Positions 14,170 through 23,743 of a stretch of 64,000 nt of DNA are shown here, in pieces. Source of the DNA: Plantibacter auratus (GTDB lineage Bacteria; Actinomycetota; Actinomycetes; Actinomycetales; Microbacteriaceae); the NCBI RefSeq assembly GCF_050587365.1, contig NZ_JBOBFV010000001.1, forward strand, positions 1,439,434 through 1,503,433, in the 5' to 3' direction. Position 1 is the first letter of the stretch. Each line of letters begins with the position of its first letter. A model generated the notes under the pieces. The model was not told the DNA's origin and ran no database searches. It was given only the letters and a program-made list of their open reading frames with translations. Position numbers and translations under genes: made by a program.

Positions 14170-14310
14170 ATGAGCAAGCACGCAGCGAACGACGACAACC
14201 TCCCCGAGGACCACGAGACCACCGAGGACTCCATCGAGCAGGAGGTCGACGGCGAGGATACGTTCCTCCCCATCGCCGAGCCGACCACCGGTCCCGCTCC
14301 CGCCCCGTAA
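14170..14310 (+). CDS. Small acidic protein, 46 residues
   Basis: Starts MSKHAANDDNLPEDHE and ends TTGPAPAP. About a third of residues are Asp or Glu, so it should be disordered. Upstream GTCGTATG lacks a strong binding site. Similar acidic micro-proteins are common in Microbacteriaceae. Coding status is likely but not certain. Confidence 0.5.
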   Translation: MSKHAANDDNLPEDHETTEDSIEQEVDGEDTFLPIAEPTTGPAPAP

Positions 14311-14336
14311 CCCGACGCGCCTCCGGGGGCCGCGGA

Positions 14337-15098
14337 TCAGGGGCCGACGAGGGCCTGGAGGTCGCGCAGGGAGCCGTCGAAGACGTTCACGTCGATGAAC
14401 TCCTCCTTGCCGACGTACCCGGGCATCCGTTCCCGGCTGGTGTACTGCCAGAGGTCCCACGCCCGCCCGTCCGACAGGACCGGCGGCGTGACGACCGAGC
14501 GGATCCACATCGGGTTCCGCTCGTACGAGGCCGCGAGGAACGCGTCGTAGTACCGCATGGTGGCGTAGATGATCGGCGGCCGACCGTAGTGCTCCTCGAG
14601 TGCCGCGAGGAGCGGATCGAGTACGGCGGCGACCCGCTCCACACTCGGTGGCGTCCGGCAGTAGTCGGCATAGCACTCGAGATCGATGGTGATCGGGAGA
14701 GCGCCCGCCGTGACCGGCACGGTGTCGAAGATGTTCTGCGCCTGCGTCTCGGCAGGGCTGTCGAAACTCAGGAAGTGGTACGCCCCGATCAGCAAGCCGG
14801 TCTCGTCGGCCGCTCGTTGCGCGCCCGCCCAGTTCGCGGCGAACCGTTCGTCCTGATCACCGGATCCCTCGGTCGCCTTCATGATCGCGAAGTCGATGGG
14901 CTGCGCCGCGAGCACATCCCAGTCGATCTCGCCCTGGTAGGAGGAGACGTCGACACCGCGCACCGCGTACGAGGCGGCCAGGATCGCGTTCGGCCGCACC
15001 AGCCCCATGGCAACGAGCGCCGCGCAGATCCCGCCGATCGCGAGGGTGCCGGCCGCCCCGACGACGATCGGCCACCAGCGTCTCCAGAATCGGTTCAT
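14337..15098 (-). CDS. Membrane-anchored glycoside hydrolase family 25 lysozyme
   Basis: 253 residues. One N-terminal membrane segment (about 10-32) or uncleaved signal, then a GH25 barrel: GVDVSSYQGEIDWDVLAAQ, FAIMKATEG, GAYHFLSFDS, ITIDLECYA and WQYTS. The aspartates of DVS and the D-x-E motif are the catalytic residues of this family, which cuts the MurNAc-GlcNAc bond of peptidoglycan. It acts outside the membrane, probably in wall turnover. Single gene, followed by the convergent acidic peptide gene and preceded by the molybdate operon in the same direction. Confidence 0.9.
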   Translation of the reverse strand: MNRFWRRWWPIVVGAAGTLAIGGICAALVAMGLVRPNAILAASYAVRGVDVSSYQGEIDWDVLAAQPIDFAIMKATEGSGDQDERFAANWAGAQRAADETGLLIGAYHFLSFDSPAETQAQNIFDTVPVTAGALPITIDLECYADYCRTPPSVERVAAVLDPLLAALEEHYGRPPIIYATMRYYDAFLAASYERNPMWIRSVVTPPVLSDGRAWDLWQYTSRERMPGYVGKEEFIDVNVFDGSLRDLQALVGP

Positions 15099-15143
15099 CG
15101 GCTCACTCTGTCACGTCTCGGCCGTGTCCCGATGCAGGACGCC

Positions 15144-16216
<1,073 letters not shown>

Positions 16217-16220
<4 letters not shown>

Positions 16221-17032
16221 CGAACCACTCCGGCGACGGTCCGTCCACGGCGGATCGACCCCTGCGCCCCAGCGACGCCGACGACGAGCACGGCCACGAC
16301 GACGAGGACGAGCGACAGTGCGACAGCGGCGTCGGGATCCGTCTCGCGCTGCAGGTAGATCTCGAGCGGCAGCGTCCGGGTGACCCCCTGGAGGCTGCCC
16401 GCGAAGGTGAGGGTCGCCCCGAACTCGCCGAGGGCCCGCGCGAACGAGAGGATCGCGCCCGACACGACGGCGGGCGCGAGGAGCGGCAGCGTGACGGTGC
16501 GGAAGACGGTGGTGGGACGAGCACCGAGTGTCGCGGCGACGGCTTCGTACCGCGAGCCGGTCGTGCGGATCGCCCCCTCCAGGCTCAGCACGAGGAACGG
16601 CAGGGCGACGAAGGTCTGGGCGAGGACGACGGCGGTCGTGGAGAACGCGATGTCGATCCCGGCGTCCGCGAGTGCCGGCCCGAGCAGGCCGAGCCGGCCG
16701 AAGGTGTAGAGCAGGGCGATCCCGCCGACGACGGGCGGGAGCACGAGCGGGAGGAGGACGAGTGACCGCAGCAGCCGTTGCCCCGGGAACCGGGTGCGCG
16801 CGAGGACGAGGGCGAGGGGCACGCCGAACACGATGCAGAGGGCCGTCGCGAGTGACGACGTCCGCAGACTCAGCCCGAGCGCCGCGATCGACGACTCGGA
16901 GGTGACGAGTGCACCGAAGTCCGCCCAGTCCACGCGCAGGACGATCGCGACGAGCGGCAGCAGGACGAACGCCGCGCCGACCACGGCGACGACGATGATC
17001 CAGCGGGGTACCCCCGAGCCGAGTCCTCTCAC
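16217..17032 (-). CDS. modB: Molybdate ABC transporter permease
   Basis: 271 residues with about five or six membrane helices and the inner-membrane EAA-type loop ASRYEAVAATLGA...FRTVTLPLLAPAVVSGAILSFARALGEFGATL, where the transmembrane permease contacts ModC. Starts at GTG 17032, four bases after the modA stop. Length and motif order agree with ModB/CysT-type permeases. It forms the channel for molybdate delivered by ModA. Confidence 0.93.
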
Positions 17033-17036
17033 GGGG

Positions 17037-17852
17037 TCACGGTGCGCCGAAGCCGGCGTCGGCGAGCACCCGCTGTCCCTCGGCGCTCACGACGTACGCC
17101 GCGAAGGCCGCCGCGACGGTGGGGTTCGCGCTCCCTGCGAGCGGCGCGATCGGGTAGGTGTTGACGGCCTTCGACGACTCGGGGAAGGTGATGCCCCGCA
17201 CGGCGTCGCCGGCCGCGATGACGTCGGTCACGTAGACGAGCCCGGCATCGGCCTCGCCCGAGGTCACCTTGCCGAGGACGTCGGTCACCGACGACTCCTC
17301 GCTGACCGGGCTCAGCGCGACACCCGAGGCGTCCTCGACGGCGACGGTGGCCGCTCCACAGGGGACCTGCGGCGCGCACACGACCGTCTTGACGCCCGGA
17401 CGGGCGAGATCGGCGAAGGTCTTCACACCGGCGGGGTTCGACGGGGGCACGGCGATCTGCAGGACGTTGGTCGCGAAGTCGACCGGATCGCCCTCGACGA
17501 GGTCGGCATCGGTCAGCTTCGCCATGTTCTTCTCGTCCGCGGAGGCGAACACGTCTCCGGGAGCACCGTTCGTGAGCTGCGTGACGAGGTCGGAGGAGCC
17601 GGCGAAGGTCAGCTCGACGGTCGTACCGGGGTGCGCCTCCTGGAAGTCCTCCGCGAGCGCGGTGAAGGTCGTCTTGAGCGAAGCCGCCGCGTAGACCGTG
17701 ATGGAGCCGCTGAGCTCTTCCGTCGTGGCCGAGGCGGTGGGTGTCGGCGTCGCGGCGGGGGCGGCGCAAGCGGATGCTGCGAGCAGGACGCCGGTGCCGA
17801 GTGCCAGCGCGCTGAACAGTCGGAAGGATCGACGGGGTGCGATGCGGTTCAT
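17037..17852 (-). CDS. modA: Molybdate-binding lipoprotein
   Basis: 271 residues. Signal peptide with lipobox (LLAASAC) gives a membrane-anchored lipoprotein. The mature part begins after a Pro/Thr-rich linker with ITVYAAASLKTTFTALAEDF, the typical ModA start in which serines bind the oxyanion, and later has GAPGDVFASADEKNM and FATNVLQIAVP. It captures molybdate or tungstate outside the membrane and hands it to ModB. Its ATG overlaps the regulator stop (17849-17852), so it is in one operon with the regulator in first place. Confidence 0.94.
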   Translation of the reverse strand: MNRIAPRRSFRLFSALALGTGVLLAASACAAPAATPTPTASATTEELSGSITVYAAASLKTTFTALAEDFQEAHPGTTVELTFAGSSDLVTQLTNGAPGDVFASADEKNMAKLTDADLVEGDPVDFATNVLQIAVPPSNPAGVKTFADLARPGVKTVVCAPQVPCGAATVAVEDASGVALSPVSEESSVTDVLGKVTSGEADAGLVYVTDVIAAGDAVRGITFPESSKAVNTYPIAPLAGSANPTVAAAFAAYVVSAEGQRVLADAGFGAP

Positions 17853-18253
17853 GAGCTCGCCTTCGGGGTCTCGATGAGGACCGTCGTGGCCTTCACGACG
17901 GCGATGGCCGTGGAGCCGAGTTCGAGGCCGAGTTCACGCACGGCCTCACTGCTCATGAGCGACACCACGCGATGCGGGCCGCACTGCAGTTCCACCTGCG
18001 CCATGACCGTGTCCATCGTGATGTCGGTGACGATGCCGACGAAGCGGTTGCGTGCCGAGCGTCCGATCTCCGAGGGGTCGACGGGGAGGACGGCGTTCTG
18101 CCTGGCCAGTTGAGCGAGCGACAGGCCGTCGACGACGCCACGGCCTGCGTCGTCCTTCGCGCTGACGAGTGCGCCCTGGTCGATCCAGCGACGGACGGTG
18201 TCGTCGCTGACCCCGAGGAACAGGGCGGCGTCTCGGATACGGATCTGCGGCAT
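17849..18253 (-). CDS. Molybdate-responsive regulator with HTH and Mop/TOBE domain
   Basis: 134 residues. N-terminal excisionase/MerR-like helix-turn-helix (IRDAALFLGVSDDTVRRWIDQGAL, about 5-28) and a C-terminal Mop domain (ARNRFVGIVTDITMDTVMAQVELQCGPHRVVSLMSSEAVRELGLELGSTAIAVVKATTVLIET). Mop domains bind molybdate as oligomers, so this protein should sense molybdate and control the operon in which it is the first gene. It is a short ModE equivalent, common in actinobacteria. A pair of direct repeats lies at its promoter and could be its binding site. Confidence 0.85.
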   Translation of the reverse strand: MPQIRIRDAALFLGVSDDTVRRWIDQGALVSAKDDAGRGVVDGLSLAQLARQNAVLPVDPSEIGRSARNRFVGIVTDITMDTVMAQVELQCGPHRVVSLMSSEAVRELGLELGSTAIAVVKATTVLIETPKASS

Positions 18254-18259
18254 GGAGTC

Positions 18260-18311
18260 AGGCTAGTGCACGCATTCGCGTTGACACGACCTAGCTGGAA
18301 CCGCATTCGCG
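18260..18311 (-). promoter_or_regulatory. Promoter of the molybdate operon with paired CGCATTCGCG repeats
   Basis: Identical 10-base repeats CGCATTCGCG at 18271-18280 and 18302-18311 (31 bases apart, about three DNA turns). A minus-strand -10 TAGCCT lies at 18260-18265, about six bases before ATG 18253, so the message is probably leaderless. The inner repeat lies between the -10 and -35 regions, a repressor position. Confidence 0.5.
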
Positions 18312-18378
18312 CTTCGGGTCGTCGGCGGCCGACCGGCGCTTCGACCCTCCGCGACGCCCACCGCTCCGAAGCATCCCT

Positions 18379-19047
18379 ATGAAATCACGACTGCTCGCCG
18401 CCGTCACCCTGCTCGCCCTCGCCACTGGCCTCACCGCCTGCGCGTCCCCCGGCTCGGGGACCGGCGGCGCCCCGGGCGACGGACCGATCGTCGCGTTCTA
18501 CGGCGATTCGTACACCCTCGGCACCGGAGCGAGCGACCCGGCCAATCGCTGGTCCACCGTCGTCAGCGAGGAACGCGGCTGGCGGGAGTTCAACCCCAGC
18601 GTCAACGGCCTCGGGTTCGTGAACCACCGCGACCGCTTCGGCGACGGCAGCGGCGACCTGCCCTCCCTCATCATCGCCGAGCAGCCCGACATCGTCTTCG
18701 TCACGATGGGGCTCAACGACGCGTTCAGCTTCGACGACGCCGCCGAGCGGATCCACGAACAGATCACGACCGACCTGCAGCGCCTTCGTGACGCCCTCCC
18801 GGACGCCCGCTTCATCGTGGTCGAACCGTTCTGGTACACCGACGAACGGCCGGAGTCGATCGAGACGATCATCGACTGGGTCGCCGACGCGGCCCGGGAG
18901 ATCGGCGCCGACACCATCCCGGGGGCGTCGCACTGGATCGAGGGCCACCCGGAGTGGATGGCCGCCGACGGACTCCACCCGAACGACGAGGGCTACGCCG
19001 AGATGGCCCGACGCATGGACACCGAGCTCGAGCGGCTGGGCCTCTGA
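18379..19047 (+). CDS. SGNH-family hydrolase lipoprotein
   Basis: 222 residues. Signal peptide with lipobox (GLTAC, Cys about 20). SGNH blocks: YGDSYTLG (catalytic Ser, about 38), GLNDAF (Asn) and DGLHPNDEGY (Asp and His, near 190). SGNH enzymes are esterases or lipases that remove acyl groups, often from cell-wall or polysaccharide substrates. The gene is divergent from the molybdate operon and convergent with the M23 gene. The natural substrate is unknown; being surface-bound, it probably acts on wall-linked or exported material. Confidence 0.85.
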   Translation: MKSRLLAAVTLLALATGLTACASPGSGTGGAPGDGPIVAFYGDSYTLGTGASDPANRWSTVVSEERGWREFNPSVNGLGFVNHRDRFGDGSGDLPSLIIAEQPDIVFVTMGLNDAFSFDDAAERIHEQITTDLQRLRDALPDARFIVVEPFWYTDERPESIETIIDWVADAAREIGADTIPGASHWIEGHPEWMAADGLHPNDEGYAEMARRMDTELERLGL

Positions 19048-19053
19048 CGCGGG

Positions 19054-20349
19054 TCAGCCGATCCGGATGCCCCGGTCCGCCATGAACGGGACGGCATCGA
19101 CGCGCGAGCCGCCGATCCTGACCTCGAAGTGCACGTGGCATCCGGTCGAGGCACCCGTCGTCCCGACGAGCGAGATGTTCTGACCGGCGGACACCCACTG
19201 CCCCTCGCCGACGAGGATGCTGCTGTTGTGCGCGTACCCGGTCATGACGCCGCCACCGTGGTCGACGAGGACCCAGTTGCCGTACGTGCCGAGCCAGCCG
19301 GCGTAGACCACGGTGCCGGCGTTCGCGGCGTAGACCGCTCGCCCGCAACCCGCTCCGATGTCGGTGCCCGAGTGGAACGGGTTGACGCCGGGCACGGGGC
19401 GACCGGGTCGCGGTCCGTAGTTGTCGGTGATCCGGCCGGAGATCGGCAGGGCCCACCCCTGGCTCCCGACGGCACCCGAAGCACCGCCACCTCCGCCGCC
19501 GCCACCTCCGCCACCGCCCGCGTTCGCAGCGGCCTCGGCAGCCGCGCGTGCAGCCTCAGCCGCAGCCGCCGCGGCTGCAGCAGCGGCGGCCGCAGCCGCC
19601 TTCACTTCCTCGCCCTTGCGGTAGTCGGCCTCGGTGGCTGCGCGGTTCTCCTTGAGGACCACGAGCTGGGCCTCAAGCGTCGCGAGGTACTCCTGCTGCT
19701 CGGACACGGCGGTCTCGGCGTCGGCACGGGCTGCGACCGCATCTCCGAGCGCGGTCTCGGCTGCCGCGGCGAGCTCGCCGAGGGCGGCCTCGGCGATGGT
19801 CGCCTGCTCGGTGAGGAGCGACGCCGTGTTCGCATCGGTCCTCGCCCGGTCGTAGGTGCCGTCCGTGGACTCGCTGAGCTTCGTGATCGTGCTCAAGCGC
19901 CCGAGGAGCGACTCCGGCTCCTGGCCGTCGAGGAATGCGGCGGTGCTGAGGTCGACGTTCCCCGACCGCAACCACGCGGCGACGAGCGCGCCGGCCTGGC
20001 GCTTGGAGGCCTGTGCCGCGGTCGTCGCGGCGACGGCCTGCTCGCGGAGCGAGACGGCACGGTAGCTCGCCTCGTCGACGGCCAGCTGAGCAGCCTCGTA
20101 CTCATCGGCACGGAGGACGGCCTCGGCTTCGGCGAGCGCCGCAGCGGTCTTCAGCTGCTGGACGAGCCCTTCGATCTGACCGATGGTCGACTGCTTCGAG
20201 GATTCGCTCGAGCGGGCCGCCTCGACGTCCTCCCAGCTGGGGTACTCCGCAGCTGCGGCCGGCTGTGCGAGACCCATCGAGAGGACGATGACTCCGGCGA
20301 GGGCCGCGGCGATGGAGGCGCGACGGCGCGCGGGACGGAGGCGTGGCAT
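19054..20349 (-). CDS. Secreted M23 (LytM) peptidase with N-terminal coiled coil
   Basis: 431 residues from ATG 20349 (MPRLRPARRR); a start further upstream would add about 50 residues before the signal peptide. Signal peptide ends near AAAAEYPSW. A long coiled coil (about 40-260) ends in an Ala stretch and a Gly stretch of about 12, then the M23 domain: HSGTDIGAG, YGNWVLVDHGGGVMTGYAHN and HVHFE, the zinc and catalytic residues of LytM. It should be an EnvC/NlpD-like endopeptidase or hydrolase activator in cell division. Its first mature residues match those of the NlpC/P60 protein at 30267-31556. Confidence 0.88.
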   Translation of the reverse strand: MPRLRPARRRASIAAALAGVIVLSMGLAQPAAAAEYPSWEDVEAARSSESSKQSTIGQIEGLVQQLKTAAALAEAEAVLRADEYEAAQLAVDEASYRAVSLREQAVAATTAAQASKRQAGALVAAWLRSGNVDLSTAAFLDGQEPESLLGRLSTITKLSESTDGTYDRARTDANTASLLTEQATIAEAALGELAAAAETALGDAVAARADAETAVSEQQEYLATLEAQLVVLKENRAATEADYRKGEEVKAAAAAAAAAAAAAAEAARAAAEAAANAGGGGGGGGGGGGASGAVGSQGWALPISGRITDNYGPRPGRPVPGVNPFHSGTDIGAGCGRAVYAANAGTVVYAGWLGTYGNWVLVDHGGGVMTGYAHNSSILVGEGQWVSAGQNISLVGTTGASTGCHVHFEVRIGGSRVDAVPFMADRGIRIG

Positions 20350-20368
20350 GGTGCCATCGTGGCAGTGG

Positions 20369-21685
20369 TCAGCCCTGTTCGGGGGGAGGCTCGCCCGCCT
20401 GGGAACGAACCGGCTCCGCCCGGTGGGCGAGCACGAGGTCGAGCAGCCGGTCGGCGATGCTGCGCTTCGATCCGGTCGCCTCACCGACCACCTCGCCGGC
20501 ACCGTCGATCACGACGACCTCGTTGTCGGGCGTGCCGAAGCCGTTCGTCCACCCCACGCGATTGAGCACGAGGAGGTCGGCGCCCTTGCGTACCGCCTTG
20601 GCCCGGCCAAGGGCCAGCAACTCCTCGCGGTCGGTGGCGGTCTCCGCGGCGAACCCGACGACCAGTCGCCCCGGCACCCTGGTTGCGGCGAGTCCGGCGA
20701 GCACGTCGGGGTTGCGGACGAGTCGCAGGGTGAGCTCGTCGCCGGTGTCGTCCTTCTTGATCTTCCGTTCGGCGATCTCGGCGGCGCGGTAGTCCGCCAC
20801 GGCGGCCGCCATGACCACGAGCGTCGCGTGGGCCGCCGCGTCTTCCATGGCCGCTGCGAGTTCCGCTGCGGTGCCGACCGGGACGACCCGCAGACCGTCG
20901 ACCGCATCCGCTTCGGCCGCGACATCGAAGTCCAGGTGCGCCGCGACGAGCACCACCTCGGCTCCGCGCTCGGCGGCGGCCTGCGCGATGGCCAGCCCCT
21001 GCCGGCCGCTCGACCGGTTTCCGAGGAACCGCACCGGGTCGAGCGGCTCGCGGGTGCCGCCGGCCGAGACGACGACGCGCTCGGCGCGGAAATCGTCCGG
21101 GTGCGCGTCCGTTCCAACGCTGCGTCCGGCGAGCAGCGCCAAGCCGGCGGCCACGATGTCGTCGGGTTCGCTCATGCGTCCCGGCCCCGTGTCGCCGCCG
21201 GTCAGCGCGCCGTTCGCCGGCCCGATGACGGCCACCCCGCGCGATCGCAGGAGGGCGACGTTCGCGGTCGTCGCCGGGTGCTGCCACATCTCGGTGTGCA
21301 TCGCCGGCGCCAGCAGGACCGGCGCCCGGCTGGCCAGGATGGTGGTGCCGAGGAGGTCGTCGGAGAGTCCCGCTGCGAGTTTCGCGAGGGTGTTGGCCGT
21401 CGCCGGCGCCACGACGATGAGTTCCGCGCGCTGCCCGAGGGCGACGTGCCGGACTTCGGCGACGCCGTCGTACAGCGAGGTCGTGACGGGGTTCCGGCTG
21501 ATCGCCTCGAGGGTCGGCAGGCCGACGAACCGGAGGGCGCTCTCGGTCGGCACGACGTGGACGTCGAAGCCCGCGAGCACGAACCCGCGAATGACGCCGA
21601 CCGCTTTGTACGCGGCGATCCCGCCCGTGATCCCGACGACGACCGTGCGCCCAGCCGCCTCCCGCGATGCGTCCTGCACGCCCAT
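20369..21685 (-). CDS. coaBC: Bifunctional phosphopantothenoylcysteine synthetase/decarboxylase
   Basis: 438 residues. The N-terminal flavin-dependent decarboxylase (CoaC) has GITGGIAAYKAVGVIRGF, VVAPATANTLAKLAAG and PAMHTEMWQHPATTANV; the C-terminal CoaB part carries AGGTREPLDPVRFLGNRSSGRQGLAIA and a K-K-D-D-T motif. Together they make 4'-phosphopantetheine precursor from 4'-phosphopantothenate, cysteine and CTP in coenzyme A synthesis. Normal length. It ends 19 bases before the M23 gene start, on the same strand; the two have no known link. Confidence 0.95.
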   Translation of the reverse strand: MGVQDASREAAGRTVVVGITGGIAAYKAVGVIRGFVLAGFDVHVVPTESALRFVGLPTLEAISRNPVTTSLYDGVAEVRHVALGQRAELIVVAPATANTLAKLAAGLSDDLLGTTILASRAPVLLAPAMHTEMWQHPATTANVALLRSRGVAVIGPANGALTGGDTGPGRMSEPDDIVAAGLALLAGRSVGTDAHPDDFRAERVVVSAGGTREPLDPVRFLGNRSSGRQGLAIAQAAAERGAEVVLVAAHLDFDVAAEADAVDGLRVVPVGTAAELAAAMEDAAAHATLVVMAAAVADYRAAEIAERKIKKDDTGDELTLRLVRNPDVLAGLAATRVPGRLVVGFAAETATDREELLALGRAKAVRKGADLLVLNRVGWTNGFGTPDNEVVVIDGAGEVVGEATGSKRSIADRLLDLVLAHRAEPVRSQAGEPPPEQG

Positions 21686-21765
21686 GCCGCCTCCTCGCTT
21701 CCGGCGCTCCCGCGCCGGGTCCTCGTCTAGTCTGTCCTAGTCCGGCCGGCCGAGGAGGAACCAGC

Positions 21766-22515
21766 GTGTGCACCGTCATCATCGACTTCGAGCCGGGGCG
21801 CGCGTGGCCGATCGCCGTGCTCGGGCTGCGAGACGAACAGCCGGGGCGTGCCTGGGACCCACCCGGCGCATGGTGGCCCGGACTCGGTGACAGCGTCCGC
21901 GGCATCCACGACCGCGAAGCGGGCGGCGCGTGGCTGGCGACGAACGACGGCGCCCCGGGCGGCCCCCGGGCGGCGGTGGTCCTCAACCGACGCGAGGACC
22001 TCGACATGCCCGCCGCCGGGTGGACCTCGCGGGGCGTGCTGCCGCTGGAAGCCGTCACGACCGGCGTCGACCCGGACGACGCCCGCAGCGCCAGGTCCTG
22101 GAACCTCGTGGAGCTGCGTCCTGACCGCGTCACCGTCACGAGCTGGGACGGCACCTCACCCCGGTCCATCGACGTCGAACCCGGTCTCCACCTCGTGACG
22201 CACGAGGGCCCCGACCACCTCGACGTCCCACGGGTCCACCGGTGGCGGCCGGCCTTCCTCGACGTCCCGTCGCCCATCGGGCCGTTGGACGGTGCGACGG
22301 CCGCGTCCTGGGAGCCGTGGTTGCGCACGTTGCGCTCCACGACGACCGTCCGCGCCGATGCCGACGAGGCGATCGTCCGCATCGACGACCACGACGGCCT
22401 GCGTCTCGCCTCGCTCTCGGTGACGGCGCTCTCGCTCGGCCCCGACGGTGCGGTGCTCCGGAACGCCCGACTCGCCGAGCCCGGCCATCTGCCGGAAGAG
22501 CTCGTCTGGGAGTGA
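21766..22515 (+). CDS. NRDE/TANGO2-family protein
   Basis: 249 residues from GTG 21766, which has GAGGAGG nine bases upstream. The start MCTVIIDFEP puts a cysteine at position 2, the possible nucleophile of this N-terminal-nucleophile fold, and VLNRREDL near residue 70 is the NRDE-type motif. TANGO2 proteins are linked to heme or lipid handling in eukaryotes; bacterial roles are not settled. It is divergent from coaBC and followed by a LysR gene. Confidence 0.75.
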   Translation: MCTVIIDFEPGRAWPIAVLGLRDEQPGRAWDPPGAWWPGLGDSVRGIHDREAGGAWLATNDGAPGGPRAAVVLNRREDLDMPAAGWTSRGVLPLEAVTTGVDPDDARSARSWNLVELRPDRVTVTSWDGTSPRSIDVEPGLHLVTHEGPDHLDVPRVHRWRPAFLDVPSPIGPLDGATAASWEPWLRTLRSTTTVRADADEAIVRIDDHDGLRLASLSVTALSLGPDGAVLRNARLAEPGHLPEELVWE

Positions 22516-22614
22516 CCAGGACGGCGACGGTCGGCACCCGCCGGGAGCCACGGGACCCGGATCGGACTGCCACCCGTGTGGAGGGCGCCCTGGCGCGCTC
22601 GATACTGTTGCAGC

Positions 22615-23520
22615 ATGGCCCTGAACCCCGTGCGACTGCGACTGCTCGAGGCGTTCGACCGCCTCGGTACGATCCGCGCCGTCGGCCGTGAGCTCGACCT
22701 CAGCCCCTCGACCGTCTCGCAGCAGCTCTCCGTGCTCGAGGCCGAGACCGGCGCCGCGCTCCTGGAACGACGCGGCCGGACGCTCACCCTGACCCCCACG
22801 GGGGCGCTGCTCGTCGAGCGCGCTCGGGCCCTGCTCGCGCAGATGGACGCCATCGAGGTCGAACTGGCCGAGGTCGAGTCCGAGCCGTCCGGTCGGTTCC
22901 GCATCGCCGGGTTCGCGAGCGTCATCGCCCCGATCCTCATCCCCGCCGCGCGCTCCCTCGCGCGGCAGTACCCGCGCCTCGAGGTCGAACTCATCGAGGT
23001 CGAGCCGCACGAGAGCACCACCGCCGTCCAGCGGGGCAGCTGCGACGTCGTGATCACCGTCGATCAGGAGGACGGGTTCCTCCTCGACCCCTCAGTGCAC
23101 AGTGTGCCGCTCACCACCGACCCGCTCCTGCTCATCGCGCCGCTCGACCACCGACTGGCCGCGCAGGATCAGGTCACCTTCAGCGAGCTGCAGAGGGAGT
23201 CGTGGGCCCTCGACGCACCGGGCACCTACCTCGGCGAACTCGTCCCGCTGATCTGTCGTCGCGCGGGGTTCGAGCCGAAGGTGGCGGGACGGTTCACGAG
23301 CTACGAGGTCGTCATCGACCACGTGGCGGCCGGGCTGTCGATCGCCGTGCTCCCGGACATCGCGATCGGCTCGCGGACGGACGTCGTGCGGAAGCCCATC
23401 GCCGGGATGAGCGAGCGGAAGATCGTCGCGACGGCGCGGAAGGGCTCACTGCAGCGTTCGGCCGTCGCGGCAGCGCTCGCAGCCGTCCAACGGGCCACGG
23501 ACGAGGCCGTCGCCCGCTGA
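22615..23520 (+). CDS. LysR-family transcriptional regulator
   Basis: 301 residues. N-terminal winged helix-turn-helix (LLEAFDRLGTIRAVGRELDLSPSTVSQQLSVLEAETGAALLERRGRTLTLTPTG) and a type 2 periplasmic-binding fold effector domain (about 88-295) with RFRIAGFASVIAPILIPAA. It binds as a dimer or tetramer and changes promoter contact on ligand binding. The SPSTVSQQLS recognition helix is of the common LysR type. The next gene in the same direction is a MBL-fold hydrolase 220 bases on, so the target is not obvious. Confidence 0.9.
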   Translation: MALNPVRLRLLEAFDRLGTIRAVGRELDLSPSTVSQQLSVLEAETGAALLERRGRTLTLTPTGALLVERARALLAQMDAIEVELAEVESEPSGRFRIAGFASVIAPILIPAARSLARQYPRLEVELIEVEPHESTTAVQRGSCDVVITVDQEDGFLLDPSVHSVPLTTDPLLLIAPLDHRLAAQDQVTFSELQRESWALDAPGTYLGELVPLICRRAGFEPKVAGRFTSYEVVIDHVAAGLSIAVLPDIAIGSRTDVVRKPIAGMSERKIVATARKGSLQRSAVAAALAAVQRATDEAVAR

Positions 23521-23557
23521 GCCGCCGCGGAACTGGCCGAGCCTCCTGCGGGGAGGA

Positions 23558-23668
23558 TCAGCCGTGGTAGCCCGACTTGGCCATGGCGACGAGCGCCCCG
23601 ACCAGGCCGATGCCGCCGAAGACGGTGATGAAGGCGATCACGCCGATGAGGATGTCGTTGACGGTCAT
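23558..23668 (-). CDS. Small membrane protein, 36 residues
   Basis: MTVNDILIGVIAFITVFGGIGL... one hydrophobic helix over almost its whole length, ending AKSGYHG. It is a credible short membrane peptide between the LysR gene and the MBL gene. The start has no strong binding site by eye. Similar SGYHG-ended peptides are found in actinobacteria. Confidence 0.5.
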   Translation of the reverse strand: MTVNDILIGVIAFITVFGGIGLVGALVAMAKSGYHG

Positions 23669-23743
23669 GCACCCATCGTACTGAACCCGACGGGCCCCAC
23701 GACTAGGGTTGGTCCGTCCCCCGACACCACCCGGAGCAGCACC

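Noticed and set aside
20481..23057. Open frame of 858 codons on the minus strand across coaBC and its neighbours
   Set aside because: Overlaps coaBC, the NRDE protein and the LysR gene in other frames, with Arg-rich low-complexity product.
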